NCBI GenBank assembly: GCA_002499185.1
Contig: DAKN01000062.1
Location: 217-19,060, forward strand
Direction of reading: 5' to 3'
Length of the DNA stretch: 18,844 bases
From: Candidatus Pacearchaeota archaeon UBA284
GTDB taxonomy: Archaea > Nanobdellota > Nanobdellia > Pacearchaeales > UBA284
Translations under genes and position numbers: made by a program
Shown here: piece by piece, positions 7,048 through 14,206 of the stretch
How the letters are laid out: every line of letters begins with the position of its first letter
Position numbering within the stretch: position 1 is the first letter of the stretch
The notes under the pieces: generated by a model
Told to the model about the DNA's origin: nothing
Database searches by the model: none
What the model saw: only the letters and a program-made list of their open reading frames with translations

Positions 7048-7206
7048 TTATCTTCCAAACCTCAAAAATTCAGTTATTTTATCAATTAATGCAAATCCAC
7101 TTTTTCCGAGAACAAATAAAAAAATAATTATTATAGCTAAAACAGCTAAGCCAATTACCCACCAAGATATTTCGCTCCAAACCAAACCCCTTTTATTTTT
7201 AATCAT
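7048..7206 (-). CDS. Tiny pilin-like protein (52 aa), first gene of the leftward operon
   Basis: The ATG at 7204-7206 opens a 52-codon frame ending at TAA 7048-7050. The product starts MIKNKRG, then LVWSEISWW, a hydrophobic helix (about 16-34), and a short polar/amphipathic tail ending in LRFGR. The Lys-Arg-Gly leader and following helix match the neighbouring class III signal peptides, so it looks like a minimal pilin made of almost nothing but the core helix. A TATA-like box at 7229-7236 is centred about 26 bases before this ATG, making it the promoter-proximal gene. The next gene starts one base after its stop. Its short length makes it easy to overlook. Confidence 0.75.
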   Translation of the reverse strand: MIKNKRGLVWSEISWWVIGLAVLAIIIIFLFVLGKSGFALIDKITEFLRFGR

Positions 7207-7228
7207 ATATTTATTTTGTTAATCGTGC

Positions 7229-7236
7229 TTAAATAT
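7229..7236 (-). promoter_or_regulatory. TATA-like box of the leftward pilin operon
   Basis: Minus-strand ATATTTAA centred about 26 bases before the ATG at 7206. With the rightward box at 7272-7279 it forms a divergent promoter pair in the 95-base gap between the two pilin gene runs, which could allow joint control. Confidence 0.55.
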
Positions 7237-7271
7237 TTTTTCTAAAAAGACAAATAACCCCTATTGGAAAG

Positions 7272-7279
7272 TTTTAAAA
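7272..7279 (+). promoter_or_regulatory. TATA-like box of the rightward pilin operon
   Basis: TTTTAAAA centred about 26 bases before the ATG at 7302, predicting a leaderless transcript. A 14-base AT-only palindrome (7285-7298) lies between this box and the start codon. Confidence 0.5.
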
Positions 7280-7301
7280 ATTAGATTTAATATTAAATAA
7301 G

Positions 7302-7676
7302 ATGAAACAAGACAAAAGAGGAGTTGAAATTAATATTTCAACAATAATAATTGTAATCTTAGCTGTACTTGTTTTAGTTATTCTAGCACTGTATTTTACC
7401 GGTGGAATGAAAACTCTGTTTAGTCAGATAACTGGAATCGGAGGTTCATATAGCGCAACAGATATAGAGAATGCACAAACAGTGTGCGCGATAAGGTGTT
7501 CTGCAAATGATGTAAACTACTTTTGCACGCATGAATTTAATATAAGAAAAGTGGATAAGAATGGACAAATTATCGGAGAAACAGAAACTTTATTTTGCTC
7601 TAGCGATGAAATAGGGGCAGAAAGACTTGCAGAATGTAAGGCAGCGGGAATAAGCAAGGCAAGTTGTACAGCGTAG
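7302..7676 (+). CDS. Pilin-like protein with six-Cys head (124 aa)
   Basis: The leader MKQDKRG is followed by VEINISTIIIVILAVLVLVI and a helix to about residue 32. This is a clear class III signal with cleavage after Arg-Gly. The head (about 50-124) has six cysteines (62, 66, 75, 99, 112, 122), probably three disulfides, as expected for a small exposed domain outside the cell. Its first 40 residues are closely similar to those of the next gene, indicating tandem duplication. It is the first gene of the rightward run. It could be a major or minor pilin of a type IV pilus-like structure. Confidence 0.78.
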   Translation: MKQDKRGVEINISTIIIVILAVLVLVILALYFTGGMKTLFSQITGIGGSYSATDIENAQTVCAIRCSANDVNYFCTHEFNIRKVDKNGQIIGETETLFCSSDEIGAERLAECKAAGISKASCTA

Positions 7677-7682
7677 TGAAAC

Positions 7683-7871
7683 ATGGAAAAAAGAGGAGTA
7701 GAATTATCCATAAACACGATTATATTAGTTATTCTTGCTGTTTTGGTTTTAGTTATTACAATAATGATTTTTACTTCTGCTGGAAAAACTTTTTTTGCAG
7801 ACATAATGGAGAAACTCAAACTTGCCTTGGGATTATTAGATAGTACACAAATTACTCCTTCAAGCAATTAA
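7683..7871 (+). CDS. Short pilin-like paralogue lacking the Cys-rich head (62 aa)
   Basis: The leader MEKRG is followed by VELSINTIILVILAVLVLVI, nearly the same as the preceding gene, then only about 30 further residues without any cysteine. It looks like a duplicate of the upstream gene whose head was lost or never present. The core pilin helix is intact, so it could still assemble as a thin filament subunit or an adaptor. The ATG lies six bases after the upstream stop, so the genes are cotranscribed. Confidence 0.75.
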   Translation: MEKRGVELSINTIILVILAVLVLVITIMIFTSAGKTFFADIMEKLKLALGLLDSTQITPSSN

Positions 7872-7901
7872 AAATTAAAAAGAGTTAGCAATAAAACCAA
7901 A

Positions 7902-9014
7902 ATGAAATTAAATAAAAAAGGAGCAGAATTTACTCTGGAACAATTTATTCAATTCGCAATAGCAGTTATTGCAATCATTGGCATAATTATTATAATTGGC
8001 AAGGTTTCTTCATGTGGAGATACGCGAGAACTGCAAGCAAAAAGTCTTTTAGATAATATGATGAAAACAATTTCTGAATTAAATGAAGACAACGCAAAAT
8101 CAATGAATCTGTTTGCTCCAAAAGGATGGAAAATAATTTCATTTGATAAAAGCCATAATCAAAATGGTAATAATTTTAAACCAACAAAGTTTTTTGGGAA
8201 AAACGTATTGTGTATATGCAAGAGCGATGAATGTAAATTTTGTTCAATGACTGAATTACCCTTGAAAAATGGAGATAATTTAGTTAATATTGAAATTGAT
8301 GTAAGTTATTTGATATTTTTAAAAACGAAAGATAAAATAAATTTAAATAAACAATACAATTTAGAAATAACAGAATTAACAGAAACAGAAAAACAACAAA
8401 TTCTTTCTTCAAATATCGAAATTACAACAAATTTCGGAAATGAAATTTCTTTTGTAACAGATCAAACCTATTCTAAAGTTAAAGAATATTTTACAACAAA
8501 AAAAGAATGGGAAAATATTATACGAGCATTAATTCAACAGGAATCTTCTGGTAATCATAGGGCAATAAGTTATGCTGGCGCAGTTGGGTTAACACAGTTA
8601 ATGCCTCAAACAGCAAAAGAAAAAGGATTAAATGTCTACGGCGACGAAGAAGGAGATTTATGCAGGTATCCTTCAGAAAGAGATGAAACAGCAAGACAAA
8701 ATTATGCAAATTGTATGAAAAATATAATTATTGGAAAAACAGATTCTGAATTAATTGCATTAGATGAAAGATTTGACAAAACCAAAAATATCCTTATAGG
8801 ATCTAACTATTTAGCAGATAATATCATTTATTTGAAAAGCATACATCTTGGAATAGCAGCATATTATGCCGGGCCAAGTGCAGTTGAAAAAAGCTGTTCA
8901 ATTTCAAACCAAATTATGGTTTGTCAGGGCTTTGAAAAAGCAACACCAAGACCAGAACAATATGTTGAACAAATAATTTCTAAATATAATACATTAAATG
9001 CAAAAACAGCATAA
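7902..9014 (+). CDS. Pilin-like leader fused to a lytic transglycosylase (SLT, lysozyme-like) domain
   Basis: A 370-aa protein. MKLNKKG then AEFTLEQFI and a hydrophobic helix (about 15-33) form a class III pilin-type N-terminus. Residues about 35-190 are a Cys-containing extracellular domain (Cys104, 106, 111, 114) of unknown type. Residues about 203-363 match the SLT/GH23 transglycosylase fold: catalytic Glu214 in QQESSG, GAVGLTQLMPQTA (226-238), IAAYYAGP (318-325), and PEQYVEQI (351-358). Such enzymes cleave the MurNAc-GlcNAc bond of murein. A roughly 40-residue insertion (about 247-290, Cys254 and Cys271) separates the two halves of the domain, and Cys332/Cys341 may pair. Archaea have no murein, so the target is presumably bacterial, or the domain has changed substrate. 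It is the third gene of the rightward pilin run. The domain call is firm; the substrate is not known. Confidence 0.85.
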   Translation: MKLNKKGAEFTLEQFIQFAIAVIAIIGIIIIIGKVSSCGDTRELQAKSLLDNMMKTISELNEDNAKSMNLFAPKGWKIISFDKSHNQNGNNFKPTKFFGKNVLCICKSDECKFCSMTELPLKNGDNLVNIEIDVSYLIFLKTKDKINLNKQYNLEITELTETEKQQILSSNIEITTNFGNEISFVTDQTYSKVKEYFTTKKEWENIIRALIQQESSGNHRAISYAGAVGLTQLMPQTAKEKGLNVYGDEEGDLCRYPSERDETARQNYANCMKNIIIGKTDSELIALDERFDKTKNILIGSNYLADNIIYLKSIHLGIAAYYAGPSAVEKSCSISNQIMVCQGFEKATPRPEQYVEQIISKYNTLNAKTA

Positions 9015-9035
9015 AAGCACATTCAATAAACTAAA

Positions 9036-9164
9036 ATGAAATTTATAAAAAATAAGAGAGCACAAACAGAATCAAAAACATTAATAAAAATCTTGCTTTA
9101 TATTTTTGGAGCAGTAATTATTGGGGCAGCTTTATTTTATTTGATAAGAACATTCTTTTCATAA
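9036..9164 (+). CDS. Tiny pilin-like protein (42 aa)
   Basis: The ATG at 9036 opens a 42-codon frame ending at TAA 9162-9164. The product has the leader KNKRA (5-9), then QTESKTLIK and a hydrophobic helix (about 18-36), ending RTFFS. The Lys-Arg-Ala/Gln-Thr junction resembles the KKA-QTG and KKG-QTG sites of the genes at 4263 and 4639. It starts 21 bases after the transglycosylase gene. It is short enough to be missed by gene callers, but the conserved leader supports a real gene. It is probably a minimal pilin. Confidence 0.68.
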   Translation: MKFIKNKRAQTESKTLIKILLYIFGAVIIGAALFYLIRTFFS

Positions 9165-9207
9165 TTCCTAAAAATTTATTTAATTTGTTCATTATATAAC
9201 AATAATT

Positions 9208-9215
9208 CTTATAAG
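9208..9215 (+). promoter_or_regulatory. TATA-like box of the secreted-protein gene
   Basis: CTTATAAG centred about 25 bases before the ATG at 9236. It separates this gene from the pilin run upstream and predicts a leaderless transcript. Confidence 0.5.
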
Positions 9216-9235
9216 TTTGAAAATAATCTTAAATT

Positions 9236-9952
9236 ATGGAAAATCTAATAAAAAAAGGAATAGTGCTATTAATTGCTCCATTTTTATTTGCAACACCATT
9301 GTTAGCGCAAAAAAGAACATTTTATGTATCTCAAGAAGAAATTTCAAGAACAGTAGAAGAGCAAAAAAAAGGAAGGGGATTTAATAGAGCTGATATTTAT
9401 TTAAGATTTGAAATTCTAGATAAATTATCTGGAAATCCACTGAGTGGATTAGAAACCAAATTACAAAATGAAAAGGGAAATATTTCTCACGCTCAAAATT
9501 ATTACGGGGATTTTTTAATTAATCCATACATTGATACAACAGATGTAAATGGAATGGCGATATTCCCAATACAAAAAGATGACTTATCTGAGGGAAAATT
9601 AAATAATGTAAATTTAAGAATAAGGGGAAATGACAATTATTTTCAGAAACAAATCCAATTTAATTTAGGAAAATTAATACATAATTTTAAAACAGATCCC
9701 CCAAACATCTTATTTGATTCGTCATTATTAAATCAGGGGGTTTCATTTCCAAGATATTTTTCTTTTGAAAATTATTTTCTTCCATTAGGTAAAGAAGAAG
9801 ATAATCCATCTAATGGATTTAAACAAATAAAAGATTTTGATTTTAATTCTAGAGAATTTATAGGATATTGGAGTAGAAGTGTTTTAATTTTTCCATTAAA
9901 AATTGAAATGGATAGAATCCCAACAAGGTTAAATTTTGATAGAAACAAATAA
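9236..9952 (+). CDS. Sec-secreted protein of unknown function (238 aa)
   Basis: The N-terminus is a classical Sec signal peptide: Lys6-Lys7, hydrophobic core (8-19), and a probable signal peptidase site after PLLA (21-24). This differs from the prepilin-type leaders of the neighbouring genes. The mature protein has no cysteine. Residues about 50-145 read like a beta-sandwich (Ig-like or carboxypeptidase-regulatory-like), with a GNPLSG segment and a DVNGMAIF segment typical of such folds. The C-terminal ~90 residues are rich in aromatic residues and Asn and are not recognised. It may be a periplasmic-side or surface accessory factor of the pilus machinery encoded on both sides, but this rests only on position. 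Confidence 0.7.
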   Translation: MENLIKKGIVLLIAPFLFATPLLAQKRTFYVSQEEISRTVEEQKKGRGFNRADIYLRFEILDKLSGNPLSGLETKLQNEKGNISHAQNYYGDFLINPYIDTTDVNGMAIFPIQKDDLSEGKLNNVNLRIRGNDNYFQKQIQFNLGKLIHNFKTDPPNILFDSSLLNQGVSFPRYFSFENYFLPLGKEEDNPSNGFKQIKDFDFNSREFIGYWSRSVLIFPLKIEMDRIPTRLNFDRNK

Positions 9953-10006
9953 CATTTAGTTAGATTTTTATAATCTCTTTTCTTTTAATTGATAGTCTTT
10001 ATTGAA

Positions 10007-12181
10007 ATGGCAAGGAAAGAGGTGAGAGATTTAATCAGAAAGTATTCTGCAGAATTGGAAATGGAGATAAGTAACCAAGGAGATGTTAACTATTCACAAG
10101 AATATCAAAAATTTAGAGAAGAAAGCCTTGCAAATTTATCTGGATATGAAAGGGCTTGCCAAAGCATAGGTGGGGCATTTACATTAAAATTATCTCCAAA
10201 AGATGAAGAAAAATTATCAAAACAAATTTCTGGGGCGAGATTAGATATTACTCCTGGACAGGCAGCTGGATTTGGCGTCTTTGTATTATTATTATCTTTT
10301 TTTGTTTCAGTCTTGCTTTCAGTTGGCATTTATCTTTTAACAAACGAATTTCCAATTCTTTTATTGTTGATGTTAGTTTTTGTTTCAATATTTATTTATT
10401 ATTATGTTAGTGGTCTTCCTGCTCGTATGGAACAAAAATGGCGTTTAAAAGCAAGCAGTCAAATGGTTCCAGCAATATTATATCTTGTAGTTTATATGAG
10501 GCACACATCAAATTTAGAAAGAGCGGTAAGATTCGCTTCAGAATATCTTCCACCACCACTATCTTTAGATTTTAAAAAAATATTTTGGAATGTACAGACT
10601 GGAAAATTTACTACAATAAAAGATAGTTTAGATAGTTATTTGGAAACCTGGAGAACGCATAGTTTGGAATTTGTTGAAGCATTTCACATGGTTGAATCTT
10701 CATTGTATGAAACAAGTGAAGAAAGAAGAATAGCAATATTAGAAAAATCTTTGGAAATTATTTTAGACGGGGTATATGAAAAAACACTACATTATACTCA
10801 CGACGTTAAATCACCCATAACAAATGTTTATATGCTGGGAATAGTTCTTCCAACACTTGGTTTGGCATTATTACCATTAGCATCTACTTTATTACAAGGG
10901 GCGATAAAGTGGTATCATGTCGCATTATTATTCAATATATTTATTCCTTTTTTGGTATTTTATCTAACCAATGATATATTATCTAAAAGACCCGGGGGTT
11001 TTGGAGAAACAGAATTACTTGAAAGAAACCCAAACTACAAATATTATGCCGACAATAGCATTTATTTCGTTTGCACATTAATTGCATTACCCATTCTTCT
11101 TTTAGGTTTGCTGCCATTTATTTTACATTACTCATCACAATATTTTGGATTGCAACCAGATTATAGTTTATTTACGTTCAAAGATTTGGGCATAACTCTT
11201 TTTGGAGACAGCTTCGCAAATCAGAAAATTTTCGGATTTGAACAATCAGAAACAGGAGGATATACCGGACCCTTCGGTGTTTTTGCATTATTGTTAAGTT
11301 TATTTATTCCATTGGCAATAATGCTTTTTTTTACAATCGCTTATGATTATAAAACAAAAAGATTAATTGAAACAAGAAAAGAAACAAAAAGATTAGAGGG
11401 TGAATTTGCTGGAAGCATATTTCAACTGGGAAATAGGTTAGCAGACGGAATCCCAACAGAAATGGCATTTGGAAGAATTGCCACGGCTCTTCATGATACT
11501 CCAACAGCAGGATTTTTTTCAGTAGTTAATCTAAATATACAACAAGCAGGAATGAGTGTAGAAAATGCTATTTTTGATAAAAATCGAGGAGCAATTAATC
11601 AATATCCTTCTTCATTAGTTAAAACAAGCATGAAAATATTAATTGAATCAAGTAAAAAAGGATTGCAAGTTGCAGCTAAAGCTTTAATGTCTATAAGCAG
11701 TTATGTAAAAAACATACACCGAGTTGATGAAAGATTAAAAGATTTATTGGCGGATGTTACGAGTGAGATGAAAAGTAATATGACTTTTTTAGCCCCGCTA
11801 TTAGCAGCAATAGTTGTTGGATTATCTTCTATGATTACAAGCATATTAATTAAATTACAAGATTTACTTTCATCAGGACAGCTTGCTGGAGCAGAAACAA
11901 CAGGATTTAATTTACAACAAGTATTATCTTTATTTCAAGTAAGCACGATGATTCCCCCTTATTGGATGCAAGTTATTGTTGGAGTTTATTTAGTTCAAAT
12001 AATTTTTATTTTAACAAAAACTCTTGTTACAATAGAATCTGGAGAGGATTTATTGGGTGAGAAAGCAGAAATATCTAAAATGCTGAAACGCGGAATAACT
12101 CTTTATATTTTTGTAGCACTTATTTCAATTATTGCATTAGCCGCTCTTGCAAACATTGCTGTGGCTGGCATTTCAATATAA
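10007..12181 (+). CDS. TadC/ArlJ-like type IV pilus platform protein with two T2SSF domains
   Basis: A 724-aa polytopic membrane protein of the archaeal TadC/ArlJ (FlaJ) class, the inner-membrane platform on which the assembly ATPase drives pilin insertion. After a cytoplasmic N-terminal region (1-84) come two spans (about 90-134), then a T2SSF domain (about 150-320) with RHTSNLERAVRFASEYL and HDVKSPITNVYMLGIVLP. Further spans follow (about 352-375 and 423-446), then a second T2SSF domain (about 465-615) with FQLGNRLADGIPTEMAF and final spans to the C-terminus. About nine spans are visible. A TTG six codons upstream (9989) is in frame; the ATG at 10007 is preferred. No assembly ATPase or prepilin peptidase gene is present here. 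It probably serves the pilin-like proteins encoded at 3419-9164. Confidence 0.88.
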   Translation: MARKEVRDLIRKYSAELEMEISNQGDVNYSQEYQKFREESLANLSGYERACQSIGGAFTLKLSPKDEEKLSKQISGARLDITPGQAAGFGVFVLLLSFFVSVLLSVGIYLLTNEFPILLLLMLVFVSIFIYYYVSGLPARMEQKWRLKASSQMVPAILYLVVYMRHTSNLERAVRFASEYLPPPLSLDFKKIFWNVQTGKFTTIKDSLDSYLETWRTHSLEFVEAFHMVESSLYETSEERRIAILEKSLEIILDGVYEKTLHYTHDVKSPITNVYMLGIVLPTLGLALLPLASTLLQGAIKWYHVALLFNIFIPFLVFYLTNDILSKRPGGFGETELLERNPNYKYYADNSIYFVCTLIALPILLLGLLPFILHYSSQYFGLQPDYSLFTFKDLGITLFGDSFANQKIFGFEQSETGGYTGPFGVFALLLSLFIPLAIMLFFTIAYDYKTKRLIETRKETKRLEGEFAGSIFQLGNRLADGIPTEMAFGRIATALHDTPTAGFFSVVNLNIQQAGMSVENAIFDKNRGAINQYPSSLVKTSMKILIESSKKGLQVAAKALMSISSYVKNIHRVDERLKDLLADVTSEMKSNMTFLAPLLAAIVVGLSSMITSILIKLQDLLSSGQLAGAETTGFNLQQVLSLFQVSTMIPPYWMQVIVGVYLVQIIFILTKTLVTIESGEDLLGEKAEISKMLKRGITLYIFVALISIIALAALANIAVAGISI

Positions 12182-12287
12182 AAGAAAACAAGAGAAACAA
12201 AAAATAATCAAAAACATATAAAATTAAACATTATATTTTATCTTAGAAAAGTATATAAAGCAACCTTTAATAAAATTCTCATAGATC

Positions 12288-12295
12288 TAAATAAA
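12288..12295 (+). promoter_or_regulatory. TATA-like box of the PRC-barrel gene
   Basis: TAAATAAA centred about 25 bases before the ATG at 12316. A second, more canonical TATATAAAG lies further upstream (12252-12260) and would give a leader of roughly 30-35 bases, so two starts are possible. Confidence 0.42.
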
Positions 12296-12315
12296 AACTT
12301 TAAAAAAAGGGTAAA

Positions 12316-12588
12316 ATGTTAAAAATATTAAGAATAACAGAAGTTGTTGGAATGAGGGTTTTTACAGACTCTGGCGAATATCTTGGTGTTATTGAAGAAG
12401 CACACATTTCAGATAATAGAATAGATGGCTGGAGAGTAAGAGTCTCAAGAGACAGCGCTTTGTCTGCTTTCTTAAGCGGTGCAAAAGGATTGATTATACC
12501 ACACCAATATGTAAAAGCATTTGGAGAGGTATTAATCATAAGCAAATCCGCTATTCCATTCACAGAACTGGCAGACGGCGAAGACTAA
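12316..12588 (+). CDS. PRC-barrel domain protein
   Basis: A 90-aa single-domain protein. The sequence (EVVGMRVFTDSGEYLGVIEE at 9-28, then IDGWRVRV, KGLIIPHQYVKAFGEVLIIS) matches the PRC-barrel, a small six-stranded beta barrel first described in the photosynthetic reaction centre H subunit and in RimM. Stand-alone archaeal PRC-barrel proteins are abundant; in haloarchaea, members have been tied to the FtsZ-based division machinery. Nothing here shows that role directly. There is no signal peptide or membrane span, so it is probably cytoplasmic. It lies between the pilus platform gene and three membrane-protein genes but appears to have its own promoter. Confidence 0.88.
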   Translation: MLKILRITEVVGMRVFTDSGEYLGVIEEAHISDNRIDGWRVRVSRDSALSAFLSGAKGLIIPHQYVKAFGEVLIISKSAIPFTELADGED

Positions 12589-12666
12589 ATTCCAAATCAC
12601 GAAACTTAGGAAAGAATAAAAATCATACTTAACTATATTTTATTATATAAAATATAGAAAAAAAAG

Positions 12667-13131
12667 ATGGTCGAAACAATATTTATGGATCCTTTTGTAA
12701 TTAACGTTATCTTACCCTTTCTATTACTTTTTGTCGTATCTTTTGCAATCCTAAGAAAAACAAAAGTTCTTGGTGAAAATAAATTTGCAGATGTTATTGT
12801 AGCAATGGTTATTGCATTTCTTTTTATTGCAGTTCCGCAAGCAGTTGGTGTAACTTTAAAAATAATTCCGATAATAAGCGTATTCCTTGTAATCATCTTA
12901 TGTTATTATCTTATCTTTGGATTTTTAGAAATACATAGAACATCTGGAGCATTGATAGCTCTTGGAATAATTTTCGCCTTGGCATTTATAGGAACAATTT
13001 TATGGGCAACAGGTGTTTTAGAAAAAATACTTATAAATGAAAAAATAATCGGAACAATAATTATGATTATTGTTCTTGGCGGAGCAATCGCATTAGTGTT
13101 TGCAATTGGTGGAACTAAAAAAGGCGGTTAG
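12667..13131 (+). CDS. Multi-span membrane protein, first of three paralogues (154 aa)
   Basis: Five hydrophobic stretches are visible (about 11-30, 42-62, 66-87, 95-117, 127-148), ending in a Lys/Gly tail. The first span and following loop, LPFLLLFVVSFAIL then RKTKVLGENK, recur in modified form in the two genes that follow, so these look like members of one family. I do not recognise a characterised family. Such proteins could be accessory membrane components of the pilus system upstream, but this rests only on proximity. An in-frame ATG seven codons in (12685) is an alternative start. Confidence 0.75.
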   Translation: MVETIFMDPFVINVILPFLLLFVVSFAILRKTKVLGENKFADVIVAMVIAFLFIAVPQAVGVTLKIIPIISVFLVIILCYYLIFGFLEIHRTSGALIALGIIFALAFIGTILWATGVLEKILINEKIIGTIIMIIVLGGAIALVFAIGGTKKGG

Positions 13132-13150
13132 AATTAGTGAAATTAAAAAA

Positions 13151-13160
13151 ATATTTAAAT
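13151..13160 (+). promoter_or_regulatory. TATA-like box and Shine-Dalgarno-led start of the second paralogue
   Basis: ATATTTAAAT predicts a transcript start near 13181. The short leader then contains AAGGAG (13183-13188), ten bases before the ATG at 13199. This differs from most promoters here, which appear leaderless. Confidence 0.5.
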
Positions 13161-13198
13161 AGGCTTATTTTATTATATAATAAAGGAGAAAAGAGGAA

Positions 13199-13723
13199 AT
13201 GGTAGATTATGGTTTTGCGGGCGGATTTCGTGACGTAGTTACACAAATGGCACAATATGGTGCATTTGATGTCTTATTGCCTTTAGTTTTTGTTTTTACA
13301 TTAGTATTTGCAATTCTTGAAAAAATTAATATTTTTAATAACAGGGGAATAAGCTTAGTATTATCTTTAGTAATTGCATTATTTACTATTTCTAATGCAT
13401 ATATTTCTGGATTTTTTATTTATTTGTTTTCTAATCTGGGATTGGGAATTGCAATATTATTAGTATTAGTAATTTTATTAGGATTTGGATTAAAAGAGAA
13501 TACCGGTGTTTGGAAGTGGATTTTTGGAGTTGTTGGCGGAGCATTATTTTTAGTTGTTTTAGGACGTTCAGGAGCATTCAATTTAATGTTTGGACCAGGA
13601 TGGCAATTCTGGATTCAACAAAATGCCCCATGGATTATAGGCATTATTATTATAGGATTAGTAATTGCTGGGATAGCTATGATTCCTAGAAACAGTTCAA
13701 CTGGAGCAGGGGGACATCCATAA
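13199..13723 (+). CDS. Multi-span membrane protein, second of three paralogues (174 aa)
   Basis: Hydrophobic stretches at about 24-41, 50-78, 80-98, 105-122 and 144-162. The first contains LLPLVFVFTLVFAILEK followed by INIFNN, corresponding to the FAILRKTKVL and FALLGKTKLF segments of the flanking genes. It carries a Gly/Trp-rich segment (FGPGWQFWIQQNAPW, 131-145) that the others lack. It has a real Shine-Dalgarno sequence, unlike many genes in this window. The stop codon abuts the start of the next gene, so the pair is cotranscribed. Function is unknown. Confidence 0.75.
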   Translation: MVDYGFAGGFRDVVTQMAQYGAFDVLLPLVFVFTLVFAILEKINIFNNRGISLVLSLVIALFTISNAYISGFFIYLFSNLGLGIAILLVLVILLGFGLKENTGVWKWIFGVVGGALFLVVLGRSGAFNLMFGPGWQFWIQQNAPWIIGIIIIGLVIAGIAMIPRNSSTGAGGHP

Positions 13724-14206
13724 ATGGTATCAATAGATTTATCAGGTATTGCGACATTCATTCCGGTTTTTGGATTTTTATTAGTTTTCAGTGTAACATT
13801 CGCCCTTCTTGGAAAAACAAAATTATTTGAAGGCAATAAAATGCTTAACATTTTGATTTCATTTTCAATAGCAATAATCTTTTTAGTTTCTGCAAATGCA
13901 ATTGAATATGTCAGAGTTATCACACCCTGGTTTGCAGCATTTGTAGTTAGCTTATTATTTATCGCACTAGTTGTTGGATTGTTTACGAAAGAAATAGACA
14001 AATTTTTTCCAGCGTGGTTTGCATGGATCATTGTCATTGTTTTGATAATCATTTTTGTTGCATCAGCAAGTTATGTCTTTGGAGATTTGATTTCTAAATA
14101 TTTACAAGGACCAAAAGAATTCTTGTTGCAGCCAACAATTCTTGGAGTTATTATTTTATTGATTGTAAGCGTATTTAGTGCATGGCTTTTAACAAAGAAA
14201 CAATAA
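13724..14206 (+). CDS. Multi-span membrane protein, third of three paralogues (160 aa)
   Basis: Begins immediately after the previous stop codon. It has five probable spans (about 9-29, 41-60, 66-87, 94-117, 135-156). The segment FSVTFALLGKTKLFEGNK (22-39) aligns with the same region in the gene at 12667 (FVVSFAILRKTKVLGENK, 22-39), with closely matching spacing from the N-terminus. It ends in a short basic tail (TKKQ). The tandem arrangement points to duplication within one family of unknown function. A role linked to the pilus platform encoded upstream is a guess. Confidence 0.75.
   Translation: MVSIDLSGIATFIPVFGFLLVFSVTFALLGKTKLFEGNKMLNILISFSIAIIFLVSANAIEYVRVITPWFAAFVVSLLFIALVVGLFTKEIDKFFPAWFAWIIVIVLIIIFVASASYVFGDLISKYLQGPKEFLLQPTILGVIILLIVSVFSAWLLTKKQ

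Noticed and set aside
7285..7298. 14-base perfect palindrome ATTTAATATTAAAT before the gene at 7302
   Set aside because: It is made only of A and T, and a rough estimate gives several such palindromes by chance in a window of this composition.
12637..13180. The same 14-mer (ATTTTATTATATAA) 17 and 19 bases before two of the paralogous membrane-protein genes, with a 10-5-10 inverted repeat at 12633-12657
   Set aside because: Repeats of this length in AT-only sequence are expected by chance here, and the element does not sit at a consistent TATA position for both genes.
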